A stretch of 64,000 bases of DNA. Source: CAYGAW01 sp964492135. GTDB lineage: Bacteria; Chloroflexota; Anaerolineae; UBA7937; B3-Chlor. The notes below the pieces were generated by a model, which was not told where the DNA came from, ran no database searches, and saw only the letters and a program-made list of their open reading frames with translations. The DNA lies in the NCBI GenBank assembly GCA_964492135.1, contig CAZBJW010000003.1, positions 11,720 to 75,719 on the forward strand, written 5' to 3'. Of this stretch, positions 41,616 through 51,115 are shown in pieces (within the stretch, counting starts at the first letter, position 1; each line of letters starts with the position of its first letter). Made by a program: the position numbers and the translations under genes.

Positions 41616-42488
41616 CTATTCATCTCCAGGCAAGAATCTCCTCTCCAACTCATAAATACCAGCCAGGCCGAGAATCTCGTTTCGCTCTTCGAAACTGATC
41701 ATTCGATCCAGGAACCCAAGCGTGCCCCCCTTATCCTTGATCTCCTGCAATACCGCTATCATAGCCTTGGCAGCGGCCCTGGAAACGGAGTTCGAGAAAG
41801 AGACCACTTTGTAGCCAATGTGTGCTAGTTCAGTAACGCTCAACTGAGGAGTCTTTCCCCCCTCAACGATGTTAGCCCACAGGGGTCCATCGAGCAAAGC
41901 CGTGATTTCCCTCAACTCCTCCACAGATTCCGGAGCCTCCACGAAGACGATATCGGCACCCGCTTTGAAGTAGCCCTTAGCACGTTCGATCGCCTCGCCA
42001 AGGCCAAGTACACCACTCGCATCCGTACGGGCCATCAGCACCAAATCCGGGTCCTGTCGTGCCTCCAATGCTGCCTTGATCTTGAGGATCATCTCCCGGC
42101 GACTGACCAATCTCTTACCTGCGAAGTGACCGCACTTCTTGGGGGCAACCTGGTCCTCGATGAAAAGCCCTGCTACCCCGGCGCGCTCGAACTCCCTCAC
42201 GGTGCGCATGACGTTTATGGCGTTTCCATACCCCGTGTCCGCATCCACGAAGACCGGTATGTTCACCGCATTCACCATGTGCCTGGCTACCATAACAGCT
42301 TCAGTCAAGGTGACGACTCCCACGTCGGATACTCCCAACAGGCTGGCCGAGACCCCAGCCCCCGTCATACCAACTGCCTCAAAACCTGCACGCTCAACCA
42401 GCTTGGCCGATAGGGCATCACAGACGAAGGGCATAACAATAACATCTGGCCCTTGCAACATCTTCCTAAAACGTGTGGTCATCCTCAT
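41616..42488 (-). CDS. Isocitrate lyase/PEP mutase-family enzyme (PrpB-like)
   Basis: From M-R-M-T-T-R-F-R-K-M-L the 290-residue product is an (alpha/beta)8 barrel. V-D-A-D-T-G-Y-G holds the metal-binding aspartates and P-K-K-C-G-H-F is the catalytic-cysteine loop of methylisocitrate lyase and relatives. F-I-E-D-Q and A-R-T-D-A are also conserved. Likely reaction: reversible C-C cleavage of a 2-hydroxy-tricarboxylate or alkylmalate giving pyruvate or glyoxylate. A longer frame to 42596 lacks support. Confidence 0.88.
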   Translation of the reverse strand: MRMTTRFRKMLQGPDVIVMPFVCDALSAKLVERAGFEAVGMTGAGVSASLLGVSDVGVVTLTEAVMVARHMVNAVNIPVFVDADTGYGNAINVMRTVREFERAGVAGLFIEDQVAPKKCGHFAGKRLVSRREMILKIKAALEARQDPDLVLMARTDASGVLGLGEAIERAKGYFKAGADIVFVEAPESVEELREITALLDGPLWANIVEGGKTPQLSVTELAHIGYKVVSFSNSVSRAAAKAMIAVLQEIKDKGGTLGFLDRMISFEERNEILGLAGIYELERRFLPGDE

Positions 42489-43074
42489 AACACCATCAAT
42501 CCCCCTTTCCCCGGTATTCGATTGATAACGCGCAGCATTCCGGGCGGACGCCCCTGCCACGAGCTGAAATGATCGCGTGGTTTGGACTGGAAGCACCGTT
42601 CCCCATCATGACACCACGGATCTAGTTATCCTCCTGATCTCGAGGCTCCAACGCGCTCAGACACTCCTTAGCCTCTTGGGACGAGATTACATCGGCGTAC
42701 TTCGAGTTCATATCCGAAAGGTTGATCGTGTGATTGACGTCCTCCGCTAAGGGTATATACCCCCTCTGCCACGAGAGCCAGCCTAGACTTGTACGAGAAG
42801 GCATCGGCCAGCGCTCCTGGTACACAGGCGTTAGTGGTGCGGGCGCACACCACTGGGCTTCAGAATACATCCACACTTTCAACTGGCTCACGCCTCACCT
42901 ATAGGAGGTCCATGTTTGCGAAGACACCTCCCCAAGAGGGTCCAAGAGTTCTACCCTGTGCTGACCGAGCAGTTCTACTTGTTCCCGCCTTTTGTGCGGA
43001 GCCATATCTCGGCTCAGGAGTCCGTGATTGGTGATCACGATCTGTTGGGCTATTACTCCTAGATGGGGCCAGCA
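42489..43074. other. Intergenic region with uncertain short frames
   Basis: About 585 bases. A minus-strand frame at 42891-42622 (89 codons) encodes N-L-S-D-M-N-S-K-Y-A-D-V-I and A-K-E-C-L-S-A-L, but I recognise no family and no ribosome-binding site. A neighbouring frame in another phase has similar-looking codon use, so this may be a decayed gene. Confidence 0.35.
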
Positions 43075-44142
43075 CTAGCCGACCAACTGTTCTATCTTGC
43101 CCACGACTAAATCGCCTATCTCAGTTGTCGACAGCCCTTGGCCAGCCTGCAAGGAAGGGATTCGGCGGCTCTGCAGGAGATCAATGATCGCATGCTCTAT
43201 GAGTTGTCCTGCCTCTTTCTGACCGATGTGCTCTAGGAGCATAGCTGCCGCCGATATGGCTGCCAAGGGGTTGGCCACATTCTGCCCAGCATATTTGGGT
43301 GCCGAGCCATGGATCGGCTCGAACATGGATGTCCGGCCAGGGTGGATGTTACCCGAGCCGGCGATGCCCATACCTCCCTGCAGCATCGCTCCCAGCTCAG
43401 AAATAATGTCACCGAATAGATTCGTTGTCACTATGACATCGAACCACTCAGGCTTCTTCAACAACCACATACAACAAGCATCCACGTAGGCGTGGTCACG
43501 CTCGATATCCGGGTACTCCTCCCCGACCTCTTGAAAGGTTCGCGTCCACAAATCATGGGCTGGGATCATGTTGGCTTTGTCCACCAGTGTCAGCCGTCGG
43601 GCTTTCTGGCGGGCCCGCGCCAGCTCGAAGGCATAGCGGATGACTCGCTCTGTGCCTTGCCGGGTGTAGATCATCTCGGCCACCGATACCTCGCTCACGG
43701 AGCCCCGCTTGTGAAAGCCGCCCGCGCCGACATAGACACCCTCTGTGTTCTCGCGCACTACCACGAGATCGATATCCTCGGGGTTCTTATCCTTGAGGGG
43801 GCATAGGTGAGCAGCATGGAGCTTGACAGGCCGCAGGTTGACGTAGAGATCGAGGGCGCTACGCAACGCAAAGACTACCGCCCGCTCCAGTAGGCCCGGC
43901 TCCACTCTTGGATCGCCAATCGCCCCCAGCAAGATGGCATCTAACAGACGATACTCATCCAAAGTCCTTTCTGGCATCAACTCGCCAGTCCTAAGATAGT
44001 GCTGGCAACTCCAAGGGTAGTGGACCGTCTCGTACCTGAAGCCCTTGGCCTGGGATACAGCCCTGAGCACCTTCAACGCTTCCGCTATGACCTCAGGACC
44101 GATGCCGTCGCCCGGAATAACGCCAATGCGGTAGCTCTTCAT
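43075..44142 (-). CDS. Isopropylmalate/isocitrate/tartrate-type dehydrogenase
   Basis: A 355-residue beta-decarboxylating dehydrogenase. G-D-G-I-G-P-E-V-I-A at the start, R-E-N-T-E-G-V-Y-V-G-A-G (phosphorylation/substrate loop), K-A-N-M-I, D-A-C-C-M-W-L, N-L-F-G-D-I-I-S-E-L and H-G-S-A-P-K-Y-A-G are characteristic. It oxidises a 2-hydroxy acid with NAD(P) and decarboxylates it. Given the neighbouring lyases and transporters, tartrate/malate-type or alkylmalate substrates are as likely as leucine biosynthesis; no leuACD genes are nearby. Confidence 0.88.
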   Translation of the reverse strand: MKSYRIGVIPGDGIGPEVIAEALKVLRAVSQAKGFRYETVHYPWSCQHYLRTGELMPERTLDEYRLLDAILLGAIGDPRVEPGLLERAVVFALRSALDLYVNLRPVKLHAAHLCPLKDKNPEDIDLVVVRENTEGVYVGAGGFHKRGSVSEVSVAEMIYTRQGTERVIRYAFELARARQKARRLTLVDKANMIPAHDLWTRTFQEVGEEYPDIERDHAYVDACCMWLLKKPEWFDVIVTTNLFGDIISELGAMLQGGMGIAGSGNIHPGRTSMFEPIHGSAPKYAGQNVANPLAAISAAAMLLEHIGQKEAGQLIEHAIIDLLQSRRIPSLQAGQGLSTTEIGDLVVGKIEQLVG

Positions 44143-44196
44143 CTTTGACCTCCTAATATCCAGCTTGACGACCTTTCGCGTGGCTTGGCCTCCGCT

Positions 44197-44586
44197 CTAC
44201 GAAGTTTGACGGCCCTCACCGAGCGCTGACCTTCTCCAGGAAATCGCGGAAGAGGGTGAGCTCCAATGGACTCTCCCAGTGGGGTTTCCATTCAGGCCAG
44301 GAACATGATCGATGTACACTTCGTGACCAGTCATCATGCCTGTCGTCGCTGGGGCATTCGGAATAGTCCAGCTCGTGCTGGGGGCCTTCCAAAAGAAGAT
44401 GCTGATGAACGACTGGGCCGCGAATATGGAGCTTGTCCGAGTCGGTTTGGGCCAGTGTAGGTAGAACTCCCCGCCAACAGGCTTCGGAATAGTGGCCCAA
44501 ACACTGACCAATACATCGGGGAGAGCAGTTTCCGTAAACTTGGTCGTGGCTCTGCCTTTCAGGGACTGGGAAGTGTTAGCCCGCAT
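44197..44586 (-). pseudogene. Possible decayed gene between dehydrogenase and AEC transporter
   Basis: Two overlapping minus-strand frames (44586-44197 and 44500-44216) each hold protein-like stretches, for example V-S-V-W-A-T-I-P-K-P-V-G-G-E-F-Y-L-H-W in one and S-P-L-E-L-T-L-F-R-D-F-L-E-K-V in the other. Joining them by a shift would give one protein of about 125 residues. I do not recognise the family. Confidence 0.3.
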
Positions 44587-44614
44587 GGGGAGTCCTCAAA
44601 GTTCTTGCACAACA

Positions 44615-45505
44615 TCAACCAAGTAGCATTATCCAGAGTGGCACCGTCACTATGCTTGCCATCGTACTCACTAGCACCACTGCAGAGGCTAATTGCCAAT
44701 CCCCTCCAAATTCAACGGGCAGGATCATGGTCATCACGGCCGACGGCGCAGCGGCTTGCAAGATCACGATCTTGCTTACCGTCGTATTCAGTCCCAGCAC
44801 GCCAGCCAGCGCCAAGGCGATTGCCGGAGAGACCAGCAGGCGAATGCCCACTGCAATAGTGGTGGAAACAGGTTCGATTCGAGGCTTCATATCCGCTAAG
44901 GCCGTCCCCAGCAGGAGGAGCATCATGGGAATGGCGGCAGTGCCGAAGGTTGACAGGAATTCAAGGATGGAAGATGGGACCTGGAAGCCTGTGGCCCGCA
45001 CCACCAAAGCCATGACTGCAGCATATAAGTTGGGTAGCCTCAACACGGCCTTGATTGAATCTTTCAGAGGATATCGGCCGCCGGACGCCAAAAAAGCGCC
45101 CACGGAGTAAAGAAAGATCGATTCCACCAAGATGAAGACCAGGGCCAATGGAACTGACTCTTCGCCCAATACGAATAGTACAAGAGGCAAGCCGTAGTTT
45201 CCGGCATTAGGGAACATGGATGATAGCATTAGCATAGATGCGTTGCGGGGAGAATGCTTCCAGGGTAATCGACTAGAGCCCCACGCAATTGCTCCCAGTG
45301 TAGTCAGAAGAGCCGCACAGAAGAGAGTCAGCTTAGGCACTAGGTCCAGTGGGAATTCACTAGTCAAGAAGCTAGACAGGACAAGACAGGGGTTCAGGAT
45401 ATACAGGGAAACGGTCGACAGGGTTCTGAGGTCGATTCGAGTGATTCTTCGCAGAACGAAACCTACGAATGCGCTTCCGAATGTGCGCAGTATAACGTTG
45501 AGCAA
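44615..45505 (-). CDS. AEC-family (auxin efflux carrier-like) transporter
   Basis: A 296-residue protein with about ten transmembrane helices. N-P-C-L-V-L-S-S-F and S-M-F-P-N-A-G-N-Y-G-L-P, plus A-A-A-P-S-A-V-M-T, are conserved in the AEC family that exports or exchanges carboxylates such as malate. Divergently transcribed from the FadR-type regulator, sharing a 139-bp control region. Confidence 0.85.
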   Translation of the reverse strand: MLNVILRTFGSAFVGFVLRRITRIDLRTLSTVSLYILNPCLVLSSFLTSEFPLDLVPKLTLFCAALLTTLGAIAWGSSRLPWKHSPRNASMLMLSSMFPNAGNYGLPLVLFVLGEESVPLALVFILVESIFLYSVGAFLASGGRYPLKDSIKAVLRLPNLYAAVMALVVRATGFQVPSSILEFLSTFGTAAIPMMLLLLGTALADMKPRIEPVSTTIAVGIRLLVSPAIALALAGVLGLNTTVSKIVILQAAAPSAVMTMILPVEFGGDWQLASAVVLVSTMASIVTVPLWIMLLG

Positions 45506-45575
45506 GTAGTCACCTCCTGGACATCGCTCCCGTGTGGTAATCGGCGCATGAGAAAGAGGAATCCTCGAATAGATA

Positions 45576-45604
45576 TTGACTAAATAGCATAATCGTGGTA
45601 TAAT
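45576..45604 (+). promoter_or_regulatory. Sigma-70 promoter of the FadR-type regulator and ABC operon
   Basis: TTGACT (45576-45581), 17 bases, TATAAT (45599-45604). The -10 box lies within the left arm of an inverted repeat, so binding there would block transcription. The start codon is about 35 nt beyond the expected start site. Confidence 0.8.
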
Positions 45605-45645
45605 TGTTATCAGATATCAGTTCATCATTTGTCTTAATTATACCA
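45596..45645. promoter_or_regulatory. Operator-like inverted repeat over promoter and start codon
   Basis: TGGTATAATT (45596-45605) and AATTATACCA (45636-45645) are perfect 10-bp arms 30 bp apart. The left arm contains the -10 box; the right arm ends on the A of the start codon. It fits autorepression by the encoded regulator. Confidence 0.55.
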
Positions 45646-46406
45646 TGTCTGTCAACTCTGTGTTCGAGAAAGAGTTACGGAAGCTCGAAAAGCCTAAGAG
45701 TATTCCGCTGAGGATTGTTGAGCAGATCGGATACCTGCTTGCTACGGGCGGACTTCGCCCTGCTCAGAAGCTGCCGTCAGAAGCCGAACTGGCCGAGATA
45801 TTCGGTGTAGGCAGATCATCTGTCCGCGAAGCTCTACAGGCGTTGCAACTGCTAGGCATACTGGAAGTAGTGCACGGAAAAGGATATTTCCTAAACAGTG
45901 ACGCAGCTGAGGTGTTCCCCCTCTCCGTAAGCTGGGCAGGCCTCCCTGAAAGGCGGATCGCTTTACAACTTATGGAGGTGCGGGAAATCGTTGAGCTTTC
46001 AGCGATTGAAATCGCCATTGATCGGGTCACCACGCTGGATATAGACCAAATGTGGGCTAGCCTTGCCCGGGCTGAGGAAAGCATAACCGATGCGAACGAA
46101 TATGTTGATTTCGCCGTCACTTTCCACAGACATCTGATCGACAGTGCCCATAACGACGTCTTGTCAGCTATGTTTCGAGCCATTGAGAGACTCTATAGGG
46201 ATGTGGCCGGCAGTATTGAGCGGACGCCGGAGCTCAACCGGCACTATACGACACAGCACAAGCAGATCCTAGAAGCAGTCGCCGCTAAGGACGCCCGACA
46301 AGCCAAGAGACTCTTGCGTCAGCATCTGCATGACGTGAAGCAGACATATGCCAAACAGATTCCGCAACCTACCAACGAAGGGGGACAGAACTGCGATGGC
46401 GCATAG
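45645..46406 (+). CDS. FadR/GntR-family regulator with FCD domain
   Basis: A 253-residue regulator. The winged helix includes L-P-S-E-A-E-L-A-E-I-F-G-V-G-R-S-S-V-R-E-A and G-K-G-Y-F-L, and the FCD domain carries D-x-x-F-H-R-H-L and H-x-x-I-L-E-A. It is the first gene of a plus-strand operon with an ABC transporter. There is no Shine-Dalgarno before the ATG, which lies inside an inverted repeat, so translation initiation may be weak or a downstream start may be used. Confidence 0.9.
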   Translation: MSVNSVFEKELRKLEKPKSIPLRIVEQIGYLLATGGLRPAQKLPSEAELAEIFGVGRSSVREALQALQLLGILEVVHGKGYFLNSDAAEVFPLSVSWAGLPERRIALQLMEVREIVELSAIEIAIDRVTTLDIDQMWASLARAEESITDANEYVDFAVTFHRHLIDSAHNDVLSAMFRAIERLYRDVAGSIERTPELNRHYTTQHKQILEAVAAKDARQAKRLLRQHLHDVKQTYAKQIPQPTNEGGQNCDGA

Positions 46407-47172
46407 CTTGATTCAAGTGAGAGATCTATGTAAGACATATGTGACAGCCAAGAGAGAAAATGTGGAAGCCCTACGTGATCTCACCTTCGATATAGACAAA
46501 GAGGAGTTCGTTACCTGCGTCGGTCCCAGCGGCTGTGGTAAGACTACCCTGTTGAAGATCCTGGCCGGCTTGATTCGCAGGACGAGTGGCGAGACGATCT
46601 TGGATGGCCGTCCAATCGATGGGCCCAGACCCGACATAGGTGTTGTTTTCCAAGATCCTGTACTTTTGCCATGGCGGACCGTTTTGGACAACACCCTCTT
46701 CCCTATCGAGATTCTCAAGCGGCCCAAGAAGGGGTATCACCAGCGGGCCTTAGAACTCTTGCACCTGGTCGGACTAGCGGGATTCGAGGACAAGTACCCT
46801 TTTGAGCTATCGGGCGGAATGCAACAAAGGAATTCTCTCACGAGAGCGCTCATTCACGACCCGTCGCTTCTATTGATGGACGAACCGTTTGGGGCCCTTG
46901 ACGCGCTTACCCGAGAGGCCATGAACTTGGAGCTACTTAGAGTTTGGCATGAAAGCCGCAAGACAGTGTTCTTCATAACCCATAGCATCTCGGAGGCCGT
47001 CTTCCTTGCCGATCGGGTCATTGTGCTCTCATGTCGCCCAGGGACGATAGTTAAGGTCATCGAGGTGGGTCTGGGGCGGCCTCGTTCCCTATCACTCATG
47101 GGTACGCCAGAGTTTACTGCAATAACGATGGAGATTCGAAATCTTCTAGAGGTGAGAGGAGGGATAGAGTGA
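46396..47172 (+). CDS. TauB/SsuB-type ABC transporter ATP-binding protein
   Basis: From the ATG at 46396, overlapping the regulator's end, the 258-residue ATPase has Walker A G-P-S-G-C-G-K-T-T, signature L-S-G-G-M-Q-Q-R and Walker B L-L-L-M-D-E-P-F-G-A-L-D. This subfamily energises uptake of nitrate, sulfonates, thiamine precursors and aromatic acids. The overlap implies co-regulation with the FadR-type gene. Confidence 0.92.
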   Translation: MAHSLIQVRDLCKTYVTAKRENVEALRDLTFDIDKEEFVTCVGPSGCGKTTLLKILAGLIRRTSGETILDGRPIDGPRPDIGVVFQDPVLLPWRTVLDNTLFPIEILKRPKKGYHQRALELLHLVGLAGFEDKYPFELSGGMQQRNSLTRALIHDPSLLLMDEPFGALDALTREAMNLELLRVWHESRKTVFFITHSISEAVFLADRVIVLSCRPGTIVKVIEVGLGRPRSLSLMGTPEFTAITMEIRNLLEVRGGIE

Positions 47173-48008
47173 ACACGGCTACCCGCGTTGACAGTGGAGC
47201 GAAGATAAGCCTATTGGAGCGTCCAATTGTTAGGAATGCATTGGTGGGGGGCTTTGCTGTGATGGTGGTCGTTGTGTGGGAAGGCGCGGTGCGGATTCTA
47301 CATTTTTCGCCCTTTCTATTGCCCGGGCCTTCAAGGATCATGAAAGCGCTCTGGCACGCGATGACCTTTGACCCCACATCGCCCAGGAGCTACTACGCGC
47401 ATGCGGCGGTGACTTTGCAAGAAACCTTCATGGGCTTCTTCATCGGGGCTAGTTTGGCCATTTTTTGGGCGGGGTGTATTTCACAGTTCCCAACTCTTGA
47501 GGCCACCATATATCCCTATTTCGTTGGACTCCAGAGCGTACCGAAGATCGCCCTAGCCCCCTTGTTCGTAATCTGGTTCGGCTTTGGTATCGAGTCAAAG
47601 GTGGCGATGGCCGCGCTGATCACGTTCTTCCCGGTACTGATCAATAGCCTTGTTGGGCTCAAATCCACTAGTCAGCCACTTCAGGAGTTGGCTGCCTCTC
47701 TTGGAGCTTCCAAGTGGCAGATGTTTTGGAAGATCAAAGTCCCCAACGCTTTGCCGTTCATCTTCGCCGGCTTGGACATGGGTGTCGTGTACGCCCTCTT
47801 GGGGGCGATTGTGGGCGAGTTCGTTGCTGGTCAGAAAGGCCTGGGCGTCTTGATCGAACAGCTCGAGTGGGCGGTGGATATCGCGGGTGTGTTTGCCGTC
47901 CTAATCCTCCTTTCTGCCATAGGGATCATTTTGCATGGGATAATGCGTATGATCGAGAGACGCCTCTTGTTCTGGACGCGGGCAGGGATTGAGGTATATG
48001 GAGCATAG
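47169..48008 (+). CDS. TauC/SsuC-type ABC transporter permease
   Basis: A 279-residue permease with six predicted helices, G-W-like turns, and the EAA loop L-A-A-S-L-G-A-S-K-W-Q-M-F-W-K-I-K-V-P. The GTG start overlaps the ATPase stop (GTGA at 47169), so they are coupled. Confidence 0.92.
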   Translation: MNTATRVDSGAKISLLERPIVRNALVGGFAVMVVVVWEGAVRILHFSPFLLPGPSRIMKALWHAMTFDPTSPRSYYAHAAVTLQETFMGFFIGASLAIFWAGCISQFPTLEATIYPYFVGLQSVPKIALAPLFVIWFGFGIESKVAMAALITFFPVLINSLVGLKSTSQPLQELAASLGASKWQMFWKIKVPNALPFIFAGLDMGVVYALLGAIVGEFVAGQKGLGVLIEQLEWAVDIAGVFAVLILLSAIGIILHGIMRMIERRLLFWTRAGIEVYGA

Positions 48009-48168
48009 CAGCCGATTGCGGGAGTACGCGCCGCTTCACTTGTCGTGCCCCCTATCGATCTGTGGTGCTTCAGACAAGGGAGGGATAAGGAAAGATGTGA
48101 TACGCTGCGATGCAACCGACGATTCGTTATGCGAGGTACAACCCGCATAGTCTTGAATGGAGGCAACC

Positions 48169-49329
48169 ATGAAGAGAGGGCCAAGAACAATATCTGTGAT
48201 ACTAGTATCCTCCGCGATACTAGGGTTAATGGTCGCTTGCGGGCCCGCTGCTACTCCAACGGCGGCTCCGCCCACGCCAACGGCGCCCGCTCCTACGCCA
48301 ACCCCGGTCCCCCCTACGCCAGCGCCTCCTGAGTTGGTTCATGTGAAGTGGGCTCTAGGTACCGAGACGATGACCCCAATTATTCTCAATGTCGACATCT
48401 CTCGATCCGAACAATTGCATTTCTGTCAGGATCTCGGGGTCGACATGGAGATCATCATGACCGGTTCAGGCACCGCTAATTTGCAGGCCGTGCTCGGCGG
48501 CCAGGCTCAGTTTGGAGCCGGGACGGCGGCTACGACTTTGCCCCCGGCTGCGGAGGCAGGGGGCGACCTGCCAATCCTTCACTTCTACAACTACACTCCT
48601 GGTTTCAAATGGATGGTTGCTGTCCTGCCCGATAGCCCAGTGCAGAGTCTCTCTGATTTGGCAGGTAAGAACATCGGAGTTCGAACCCTGGGTGCTTCTT
48701 CCTATCCAATGGGCATGCTGCTTCTAGAGGCTGTGGGCCTGGACCCTGAAGCCGACGTGACTTGGCTGGCTACGGGATCTGGGGTTGCGATGGGGGAAGC
48801 CTTGGCGGGAGGGGACGTCGATGCTGTGGTCGATTGGGACACCGGGTTCGGTGGGCTGGAGGTGGCTGGCTACGAGTTTCGCTACCTGGAGCTGCCGGAT
48901 ATAGGCGAAATTGGTGGCGTACACACGTACACTCATGCTGACTACCTTGAGGAGCATCGCGATATCGCTGTCGCTGTCGGCAAGTGCATCGCCCAGGCCA
49001 CTGTCTTTGCAATTGAAAACCCCAGGGCAGCGGCTTGGGTCTACTACCAACTACATCCAGACCAGGTGCCCGCTGACAAGACCGTGGACGAGGCCATCGA
49101 CAACGTACTGCACATCATTCGCTACCGGATCGAAAACTGGAAAACGGAGGACAGGGCCGACACGAGATGGGGTTGGTTTGACCCTGTTGAATGGACAAAC
49201 GAGGCCGAGTTGCGTGACCTCGTTGGCGTGATCGATCCGACTCAATTCTACACCAATGACCTCATCGACGACATCAACGACTTCGATGAGGAGGCCATCC
49301 GCGAAATGGCGAGGGAGTTCACCTACTAG
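48169..49329 (+). CDS. NMT1/TauA-like substrate-binding lipoprotein
   Basis: From the ATG at 48169 (GGAGG 6 nt upstream) the 386-residue protein has a lipoprotein signal (L-M-V-A-C-G), a long Pro/Thr/Ala linker (about 26-50), then an NMT1-like domain with A-V-L-G-G-Q-A-Q-F-G-A-G and L-A-G-K-N-I-G-V-R-T. C-terminal W-G-W-F-D-P is aromatic-rich. The substrate is unknown; the downstream catabolic genes suggest an organic acid. There is a 160-bp gap after the permease without an obvious gene. Confidence 0.88.
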   Translation: MKRGPRTISVILVSSAILGLMVACGPAATPTAAPPTPTAPAPTPTPVPPTPAPPELVHVKWALGTETMTPIILNVDISRSEQLHFCQDLGVDMEIIMTGSGTANLQAVLGGQAQFGAGTAATTLPPAAEAGGDLPILHFYNYTPGFKWMVAVLPDSPVQSLSDLAGKNIGVRTLGASSYPMGMLLLEAVGLDPEADVTWLATGSGVAMGEALAGGDVDAVVDWDTGFGGLEVAGYEFRYLELPDIGEIGGVHTYTHADYLEEHRDIAVAVGKCIAQATVFAIENPRAAAWVYYQLHPDQVPADKTVDEAIDNVLHIIRYRIENWKTEDRADTRWGWFDPVEWTNEAELRDLVGVIDPTQFYTNDLIDDINDFDEEAIREMAREFTY

Positions 49330-49361
49330 CTCGCTCTCATCGATTCTCCCGACATTCATGT

Positions 49362-49399
49362 TAGGACTGGGGTGGAATGGCTCGTTCACCCCAGTCCTA
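49362..49399 (+). terminator. Strong hairpin downstream of the binding-protein gene
   Basis: Perfect 13-bp stem TAGGACTGGGGTG/CACCCCAGTCCTA around a 12-base loop, 33 nt after the stop codon. A short T-run (GTTTTG) follows about 12 nt later. Probably terminates or attenuates transcription of the ABC operon. Confidence 0.6.
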
Positions 49400-49517
49400 G
49401 TAGAGCCACGTTTTGTGGTGACCCGAGAGTCGGATTCGTTAGAACTGGCTTTCCAGCGATCAGGCGCGATATGAAAAGGTCGGGGACACAGGCCACATTG
49501 AAAGGGGATTCAGTCCA

Positions 49518-50177
49518 ATGAGACTAATCGATATCAGCGTTGATATTCCTTCCAAGATGGAGATGCCTGCCACTTACGGGGACTCCGAGGTAGTAGCTGT
49601 CCTGACCCCTGATATGCCAGAGTCACACGGGCGCACCACACGTAAGATGACCGGCATACTCCACACGGGAACTCACATTGATGGACCGGAACACCTCATA
49701 CCTGGCGGCAGGCAAATTTCCGATTTCCCCCTGGAGCAGTTCTATGGGGAAGCTGTCGTGGCGGATGTGAGACATAGAGGGCCGAACGAAGAAATCACTG
49801 TAGAGGATCTAGACAAAGCCGTGGCCGGAAAGCTGAAACCCGGAGACATGCTCTTGATCAGGACGGGTAGAACCGGATGGAGCCGACGGACCGGCAAAGA
49901 TAGCTACTACGCAGGCTCACCCTACCTCGCGAAAGATGTAGGCAGCTGGTGTGTTGAGAGAGGGGTGAAGCTGCTGGGAGCGGATTGTCGGCCGAACAAG
50001 AAAGGGGACACAAGTTACAATCCGGAAAAGGAGCTACTTCAGAACGGCATACTCTATCTGAAGAACATCGACAATCTGGACGAAATAGGACAAGATCGCG
50101 TCACGTTGGTAGCCTTTCCCATCAAGTTCATCGGGACTGAAGCAGCGATGACCAGGGCCATCGTCATAGAGGGATGA
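49518..50177 (+). CDS. Cyclase-family metal hydrolase (kynurenine formamidase-like)
   Basis: A 219-residue protein with the family motif H-T-G-T-H-I-D-G-P-E-H (HxGTHxDxPxH) that binds zinc or manganese, and G-A-D-C-R-P-N. Members hydrolyse formamides, lactones or imides (kynurenine formamidase, isatin hydrolase). AGGGGATT precedes the ATG. It could open a cyclic intermediate of the imported compound; the exact substrate is unknown. Confidence 0.85.
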   Translation: MRLIDISVDIPSKMEMPATYGDSEVVAVLTPDMPESHGRTTRKMTGILHTGTHIDGPEHLIPGGRQISDFPLEQFYGEAVVADVRHRGPNEEITVEDLDKAVAGKLKPGDMLLIRTGRTGWSRRTGKDSYYAGSPYLAKDVGSWCVERGVKLLGADCRPNKKGDTSYNPEKELLQNGILYLKNIDNLDEIGQDRVTLVAFPIKFIGTEAAMTRAIVIEG

Positions 50178-50206
50178 GGGCAGCCATTCTGTGAGCTAGG
50201 TTGGGG

Positions 50207-51115
50207 ATGGCAAAAAAGACGGGGGATCCGTTGACAGGACTTGACGACTCAGGGCCTGCTCTGCCTGATACAGCAAGGCGCTTGGTGACTGAGATGGACT
50301 TCTTGTCTCGCACGTCGTCACCGGAAATCGACGAGTACAGGCGAGCTATTCACGAACAGTACGAGGGTCTCGGCAGTCTACGAACCAAACCGAGAAGAGT
50401 CACGCGCGGCCCCAGCGCGGCCACCCTAGATCTGAAGCGAACTGCCTTGAGGCTAGGTGCGGACCTGGTAGGTGTGTGCACGATCAACCAGTCTCATGTA
50501 TTTCGCGGTCGAATCGTGCCATTCCATTTTGGCGTTGTTCTAGGGAAGGCCATGAACTTTGACAAGGTTATGACTGCACCCAGTGTGGCAGCACAGGCCG
50601 AGGTGACCAGAACCTACGCATTGCTAGGCCAAATCACCATCGAGTTGGCTAGGCATATAGCAAACTGGGGCTATGAAGCAACAGTTCATCATCCAGCTGT
50701 CGATCTGCTTGGCGATGTCGACAACTCATCCGAGCTCCTCTTTATACCTCACGCAGTCGCAGCTGGGCTGGGAGAGTTGGGCCGAAGCGGCATCATGCTG
50801 AATGATCTGTATGGACCTCGCCTACGCTTGGCGATGATATCGACCGAACTGCCAATGGTGATCGATGAACCGATGACGAAGGGCATCGCCAACTTCTGTG
50901 AGTTGTGCGAGAGATGCGAACGCAAGTGTCCTGGCGGTGCTATCTCCGGCGAGAGGCGTATGTTCCGGGGCTCGGTACGATACATCACTGACTCTGGCAG
51001 GTGTCTAACTCAGGTGGCGACGAATTGGGGATGCCGGCTGTGCGTGAAGGAGTGTGCTCTCAATAGGCCAATCCCCGAGCAGATCCAGAGCCTTCTGGCT
51101 AAAGTGCGTGACTAA
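50207..51115 (+). CDS. RdhA/QueG-like iron-sulfur protein
   Basis: The 302-residue product resembles the C-terminal half of reductive dehalogenases and epoxyqueuosine reductase: A-G-L-G-E-L-G-R-S-G-I-M-L, Y-G-P-R-L-R-L-A-M-I and C-E-L-C-E-R-C-E-R-K-C-P. A second cluster motif follows, C-L-T-Q-V, then W-G-C-R-L-C-V-K-E-C. There is no twin-arginine signal. Such proteins use cobalamin for reductive cleavage, but whether B12 binds here cannot be seen. Fits B12-rich metabolism. Confidence 0.75.
   Translation: MAKKTGDPLTGLDDSGPALPDTARRLVTEMDFLSRTSSPEIDEYRRAIHEQYEGLGSLRTKPRRVTRGPSAATLDLKRTALRLGADLVGVCTINQSHVFRGRIVPFHFGVVLGKAMNFDKVMTAPSVAAQAEVTRTYALLGQITIELARHIANWGYEATVHHPAVDLLGDVDNSSELLFIPHAVAAGLGELGRSGIMLNDLYGPRLRLAMISTELPMVIDEPMTKGIANFCELCERCERKCPGGAISGERRMFRGSVRYITDSGRCLTQVATNWGCRLCVKECALNRPIPEQIQSLLAKVRD

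Noticed and set aside
44716..45110. Long plus-strand open frames opposite the AEC transporter
   Set aside because: Shadow frames of a well-supported membrane-protein gene on the other strand.
48238..48330. Repetitive GCTCCTACGCC-like sequence
   Set aside because: It encodes the Pro/Thr/Ala linker after the lipobox of the binding protein; common in lipoproteins, not a repeat element.
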